Positions 13,781 to 17,522 of a stretch of DNA of 17,522 bases are shown piece after piece. The position numbers and the translations under genes were made by a program. The notes under the pieces are model-generated. The model ran no database searches. It had not been told where the DNA came from and saw only the letters and a program-made list of their open reading frames with translations. Origin of the DNA: Candidatus Cloacimonadota bacterium (lineage in GTDB: Bacteria; Cloacimonadota; Cloacimonadia; Cloacimonadales; Cloacimonadaceae); contig JAEWNJ010000009.1 in the NCBI GenBank assembly GCA_023392795.1, positions 1-17,522 of the forward strand. The letters run 5' to 3'. How positions within the stretch are numbered: position 1 is the first letter of the stretch; each line of letters opens with the position of its first letter.

Positions 13781-15658
13781 ATGCTCAAACACATCCTCTT
13801 GATCGGCATGGGGCTATGTCCCATGCTGATCTTTTCTGTATCCCCTTCTCCCGACAGCCTGAAGACTTATCGATTGAGTACCATCAGAGTTGTGGCCGAC
13901 GCTGCAGAATCCGCCATCTCCACCATTAAGCAGCTAAAGGTAAATGATGCCGATGAGACGGTGTATGAAGCGCTGCACTCATCTCCTGGCCTGCATATCA
14001 GCCTGGGGACCAAGGATGAGAGCAACCTCAAGATCAGGGGATTTCGCAAGAATGACGCACTGATCCTGATCGATGGACGCCCCCTGACCTCCGGATACTT
14101 TGGCAATGTTGATCTTTCCAAGATTATTCTCTCGGATGTTCAGGACATAGCCGTGATCAAAGGCCCCGCATCAGCTCAATTCGGCAGTGGAAGCATGGGC
14201 GGCGTGGTGAATCTGATCAGCAAACCGGGAGATAGCTTCCTGAAGCTGAATAGCACCTTTTCACGCAATCTGCGTAATACCCAGCGGATATCTTCCGCGC
14301 ATGATTTTGGGAGCATAGCGTACAATCTAAGCCTCACCAGAGAGGACAAACCTGGCTTCATGCTCTCAGATAAGTTTGAGCCCACGGTGTTTGAAAACGG
14401 AGCTGTGCGCGATCATTTCCGGTATAAAGCCTGGCACGTGGACACCAAGCTGGATCTTGAGGTGGCTGATCTGCACGAATTGGGGCTAAGCTGGGGCTAC
14501 TCCCATATCCCCAAAAAGGACATTCCTTCCTCCATCTATGGCAGAGATTACCGTTCATACAAGGATTATTACCGTTCATACGCCAGCCTCGGCGGTGATT
14601 TCTACTCGTCTGAAAATAGCCGGGTGACCACTCATCTGTACTACGACGCGGCTGGTGATACTTATGAACGTTATCGTGATCCGGATCATCAAAGCCTGGA
14701 CATTAGTTCGCGCATGAATTCATACAATCTGGGAATCAATCCCAGCCTGAGAATCGGGGATAAACTGCAAACTGGCTTTAGGTGTGAGTATCGTCATACT
14801 GAACGCAAGGATACTGGAAGTTATCTGGAATGGACTGATAACTGGGCTGCGGTAAATAGCGCTTACATTCAATATGGCACAGAAATCTTGCACAATCTGG
14901 AGCTTAGTACCAGCCTGGGACTCAGCAGCATCTTTCACAGCCGGAACAAGAAGCCTGAGTATCTGCCCGAACCTTCTGTGGGCTTCTATTGGAGCCCCAA
15001 ACACATCGGCAAGCTAGCGCTGTCCATTGGCCAGAACAGCAGTCTACCCACGATGCGTCAGCTCTTCTCTGCCGAAAACGGCAATCCTGATCTGAAGCCT
15101 TCCCGTGCCCTGAAGTATGAAGTCAATCACAATCGGAACTGGGGAGGTTTGTTGAACCTGGTTAGCGATGTCTCCATTTACTACAATGACGTTACCAAGC
15201 TCATCGACAAGCGCTTTATCGACCTAAGTACCGAGCAATATCAAAACCTCTTTGATGTACAATCCTACGGAACCGAAGCCAGCCTGGCCGCCCAAATCTT
15301 TCAACATACCAATCTCGAGGCAAATTACTGCTATCTTGCCTATAGCTCAAAGAGTGATTACAAGCTTAGCGACAGTCCTCCGCATAGCTTTGATTTCCGT
15401 TGGAGCCACATCCTGCCTTATGGCGTTCATCTTGCTCACAGTGTTTCCTGGCGGGGCAAGCGGGATTCTCAGGACGATATGGGCAATTTCCGCTCTTTGA
15501 AAGCTTATCATACCCAAGATATTGAGCTGGCAAGACAGTGGAAGCATCTGGAACTGAAACTAAAGCTTGAAAACCTCATGGACGAGGATTATCAGAGCGA
15601 ATACGGCTACCCCGCCCCCGGCAGGGATTTCAGCCTGAGTATTACGCTGCAGATGTAA
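13781..15658 (+). CDS. TonB-dependent outer-membrane receptor
   Basis: A 625-residue outer-membrane active transporter of the BtuB/CirA size class. A signal peptide covers about 1-20. A TonB-box-like segment STIRVVADA (33-41) precedes the plug domain (about 45-150), which has LKIRGFRKNDALILIDGRPL, the VQDIAVIKGPASAQFGSG motif (120-137) and GGVVNLISK. The rest is a beta-barrel of alternating aromatic strands with FSAENGNPDLKPSRALKYEVN near the middle-to-end, the usual TonB_dep_Rec signature. The chain ends SLSITLQM: a methionine replaces the usual terminal aromatic residue. A 21-nt direct duplication (14547-14581) gives DYRSYKD-YYRSYAS. The ligand (cobalamin, haem, siderophore or other) cannot be told from sequence. 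There is no visible Shine-Dalgarno; the start is 3 nt after the lipoprotein stop, so coupling is likely. Confidence 0.93.
   Translation: MLKHILLIGMGLCPMLIFSVSPSPDSLKTYRLSTIRVVADAAESAISTIKQLKVNDADETVYEALHSSPGLHISLGTKDESNLKIRGFRKNDALILIDGRPLTSGYFGNVDLSKIILSDVQDIAVIKGPASAQFGSGSMGGVVNLISKPGDSFLKLNSTFSRNLRNTQRISSAHDFGSIAYNLSLTREDKPGFMLSDKFEPTVFENGAVRDHFRYKAWHVDTKLDLEVADLHELGLSWGYSHIPKKDIPSSIYGRDYRSYKDYYRSYASLGGDFYSSENSRVTTHLYYDAAGDTYERYRDPDHQSLDISSRMNSYNLGINPSLRIGDKLQTGFRCEYRHTERKDTGSYLEWTDNWAAVNSAYIQYGTEILHNLELSTSLGLSSIFHSRNKKPEYLPEPSVGFYWSPKHIGKLALSIGQNSSLPTMRQLFSAENGNPDLKPSRALKYEVNHNRNWGGLLNLVSDVSIYYNDVTKLIDKRFIDLSTEQYQNLFDVQSYGTEASLAAQIFQHTNLEANYCYLAYSSKSDYKLSDSPPHSFDFRWSHILPYGVHLAHSVSWRGKRDSQDDMGNFRSLKAYHTQDIELARQWKHLELKLKLENLMDEDYQSEYGYPAPGRDFSLSITLQM
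14547..14581 (+). repeat. 21-nt in-frame duplication in the receptor gene
   Basis: A 14-nt sequence beginning ATTACCGTTC occurs perfectly at 14547-14560 and 14568-14581, a period of seven codons. It encodes YRSY twice, probably in or near an extracellular loop of the barrel. Confidence 0.6.
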
Positions 15659-15718
15659 TCGAAGCGCACTGACAGATCAGGCATCAATGGGACCAAAACC
15701 GGAGGGGATGGATCGAGC

Positions 15719-16540
15719 CTATTTGTAGCTGTATTCAAACATTCTTTGTAGTTGTGGATAGGTGCCAAAGCGAGGATTCCACTTGTATTCGGAGCGCAGG
15801 ATCATCCTGTCCTTGGCGTCATATTGATACTGAATGCTACTTGTGATGGTATCTTCGTCTTTGTAATGCTTTTCCTCGGTGCAGTTGCCGCGATCGTCAT
15901 ATACATATTCGGTTATTCCGATAACCTCGTGCTCCTGATTGAAGGCGACTATCGCGATGAGAAGGTCAGACGAGTCATAAAGATAGGTATGAAACTCTTT
16001 CAGTTCGTCCGCGTAGTCATACACCAGACGTTCTGATATCTTGTTTGTACTGTCCATAACGCTTTGATAGTAACGCGAGATATAGCCTACCTGGTTGTAC
16101 TCCATAGTCCAGAGAGAATCCTGGTGGTGACGGATACTGGTCTTTGCCAGGATTTTGCCTTTGGCATCATACTCGATGATCGTACTATCTCCAGTTTGGG
16201 GATCGGTAGTTTCCAGTGTACGCACACCAATCTGATTCATATGATTGTACTCCACAGTCTCGACGGTCGGCGGATTGGAAGATATATTCTTACGAATGTA
16301 CCCCATATAGGTTTTGTTGCCCTTTTGCTTTCGCGCGTATATCAGGTTCCCTTCCGCGTCATATTCGCCAGATAGCGTAGCTGAAAGGGTCGTCACATTC
16401 TTCCCGTGTTTTTGAGTGACTGTGTATTGTTTTTCGTAAAGCTCTTTGGTCCCCTTGTAAGCTGGACCTTCCTGGGCAAAGAGCAGCGAGCAGCAAAGCA
16501 GGCAAAAGGGTAACAGGGATAAGAGATGTGTTTTCGTCAT
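15719..16540 (-). CDS. Secreted YD-repeat-like protein
   Basis: A 273-residue protein with a signal peptide (hydrophobic 6-21, likely cut after LFA at 20-22). The mature chain is a row of short beta-type repeats that begin with Y-D/N and end with a hydrophobic strand: YDAEGNLI (60), YNHMNQI (98), YDAKGKIL (124), YNQVGYIS (148), YDYADEL (174), YDSSDLLI (188), YDDRGNC (214) and YDAKDRMI (240). Many are 24 to 26 residues apart. They resemble YD/RHS-type repeats, here in a small stand-alone protein without the RHS core or a toxin end. Function is unknown; it should be periplasmic or surface exposed. The ATG overlaps the TGA of the histidine-kinase gene (ATGA), with GGAG upstream, so the two are translated together. 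The 60 nt to the convergent receptor gene hold no clear terminator. Confidence 0.85.
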   Translation of the reverse strand: MTKTHLLSLLPFCLLCCSLLFAQEGPAYKGTKELYEKQYTVTQKHGKNVTTLSATLSGEYDAEGNLIYARKQKGNKTYMGYIRKNISSNPPTVETVEYNHMNQIGVRTLETTDPQTGDSTIIEYDAKGKILAKTSIRHHQDSLWTMEYNQVGYISRYYQSVMDSTNKISERLVYDYADELKEFHTYLYDSSDLLIAIVAFNQEHEVIGITEYVYDDRGNCTEEKHYKDEDTITSSIQYQYDAKDRMILRSEYKWNPRFGTYPQLQRMFEYSYK

Positions 16541-17522
16541 TTATAATTACTCCATAGCTGTAATACAGTCTGATATTCTTGTTTTGCCGCCAGGAAAAGG
16601 TTTTGCACATCAGCGCTTTCCTGTTCGGCAGCGTGTTCCAGCTTCTTCATCAAATCTGCCAGAGTGGGAAGATTCATGTTTAGCGAGGTACCCTTGATGC
16701 TGTGTGCATGAAACTGGATTTGCGACAGCACTTTACTACCGATTGCCTCATCCAGAGCTTCAATGCTCTTTGATATCTGATCCTCCGCGGTAATGATGAG
16801 ATCCCTCATCAGCTCACGATCATTGAATATCCGCTTCATCAACTTCTCGCACTGGAAATGCTCATTGTCAGGATCAAGACATCCCTGAGTGGGGGGCATT
16901 GTCTTTACTTCGGCGGCACTGAGAAAAGTGGAAAGCATTTGTTCCAGGCGGTCTTGCGCCACTGGTTTACTGAGATAATCGTCCATTCCAGCTTCGAGAC
17001 AGGTTTCGCGCTCCCCTTTGGTTACCCCCGCAGTCAGCGCGATAATGGGCATATGCCCAAGTTTGGGATCAGCCTGCTCCATTTCGCGAATCGCTCTGCT
17101 AGCGCTTAGGCCATCCATTTCAGGCATTTGCACATCCATCAGAATCACATCTGGCTTATTTGATTGATACTTTTCCAAGGCTTGCTTTCCGTTCGCCGCT
17201 TCTATGATGTTTACCCTTGGATAAATGCGCTTTAGCACCTCGCAGATAAGGATCATATTCAGTTTATTATCTTCCGCCACAAGGATTAGCGGAGGTTTTG
17301 ACGGGTATTTATCCTCCATCCGCGGCGGCTGAGTTGCCTTTTCCACCTCGGAGGTCTTCTCGTCACTCTCAATCTGCCCACTGAAGGCTTCACGCAGACG
17401 CAGCATTAGCTCACTGCGCTTCACCGGTTTGATCAGACGGAAGCGTAAACCTAGCTCTTTCAGCTTACTCACTGTCATGCCGTCATCCGCGGATGAGTAC
17501 AGGATAATGGGCGGACGATCCA
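16537..17522 (-). CDS. Hybrid sensor histidine kinase, C-terminal part (receiver, receiver, HPt); runs off right edge
   Basis: The frame is open to the window edge, so this is the C-terminal end of a longer phosphorelay protein of the BarA/ArcB kind; the sensor and kinase domains are not seen. Numbering from the first in-frame Met at 17478, which is not the true start: the end of a first receiver domain (PPIILYSS just before it, then RLIKPVKRSEL with K18) reaches about 33. A charged linker follows, then a complete receiver (about 63-186) with E69/D70, the phospho-acceptor D115 in VILMDVQMPEMDG, T149 and K171. Last comes an HPt domain (about 212-313) with the phosphoryl histidine H259 in HAHSIKGTSLNM. 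A phosphorelay ending in HPt needs a separate output regulator, which is not in this window. The next gene overlaps by ATGA. Confidence 0.92.
   Translation of the reverse strand, partial: DRPPIILYSSADDGMTVSKLKELGLRFRLIKPVKRSELMLRLREAFSGQIESDEKTSEVEKATQPPRMEDKYPSKPPLILVAEDNKLNMILICEVLKRIYPRVNIIEAANGKQALEKYQSNKPDVILMDVQMPEMDGLSASRAIREMEQADPKLGHMPIIALTAGVTKGERETCLEAGMDDYLSKPVAQDRLEQMLSTFLSAAEVKTMPPTQGCLDPDNEHFQCEKLMKRIFNDRELMRDLIITAEDQISKSIEALDEAIGSKVLSQIQFHAHSIKGTSLNMNLPTLADLMKKLEHAAEQESADVQNLFLAAKQEYQTVLQLWSNYK

Noticed and set aside
15659..15718. Bidirectional terminator between the convergent receptor and YD-protein genes.
   Set aside because: Only a 4-bp CTGA/TCAG stem is present and there is no T-run.

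Overview
The window reads as ordinary chromosome of an anaerobic, two-membraned (Gram-negative type) bacterium. The [FeFe]-hydrogenase maturase HydF points to anaerobic hydrogen metabolism. A TonB-dependent receptor, two lipoproteins and a MacB-type permease point to an outer membrane. The long SecA (1052 aa, with an N-terminal coiled-coil insertion) is the type found in the Bacteroidetes/FCB group. The overall character would fit Cloacimonadota or a relative, but that is an impression, not a result. There is no CRISPR array, tRNA, rRNA, transposase or phage gene, and nothing that looks recently acquired.

Layout. (1) 1-2610, minus strand: hydF, a nitrilase-superfamily amidohydrolase and the start of ligA (runs off the left edge), each joined to the next by an ATGA stop/start overlap. 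(2) 2689-4444, minus: a compact thiol-redox operon (glutaredoxin-like protein, MarR regulator, OsmC-family protein, thioredoxin-like lipoprotein). It has a visible promoter, a 10-bp palindrome on the -10 box and a clear rho-independent terminator. (3) 4445-4851: gene-free, with several hairpins. (4) 4852-5739: a small secreted protein with a SoxZ/superoxide-reductase-like pattern on minus, and a divergent membrane-anchored protein of unknown function on plus. (5) 5744-12413, minus: secA, topA and a MacB/FtsX-type permease without its ATPase. (6) 12414-12979: gene-free; the secA leader hairpin, another strong hairpin and a structured mRNA leader. (7) 12980-15658, plus: a lipoprotein with an internal duplication, then a TonB-dependent receptor 3 nt later. 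(8) 15719-17522, minus: the C-terminal part of a hybrid histidine kinase (receiver, receiver, HPt), runs off the right edge, coupled by ATGA to a secreted YD-repeat-like protein.

The best candidate for something undescribed is the leader of the lipoprotein/TonB-receptor pair (about 12783-12982). It carries a hairpin capped by a GAAA tetraloop, a second long hairpin, and a CCTCCAT element that can pair either with an upstream ATGGAGGTT or with the gene's own Shine-Dalgarno sequence ATGGAGGT. This is the layout of a translational switch, and I do not recognise it as a known riboswitch class. Next in interest are the redox operon with its -10 palindrome, the secreted SoxZ/SOR-like protein that lacks a metal-ligand histidine, and the duplicated lipoprotein.
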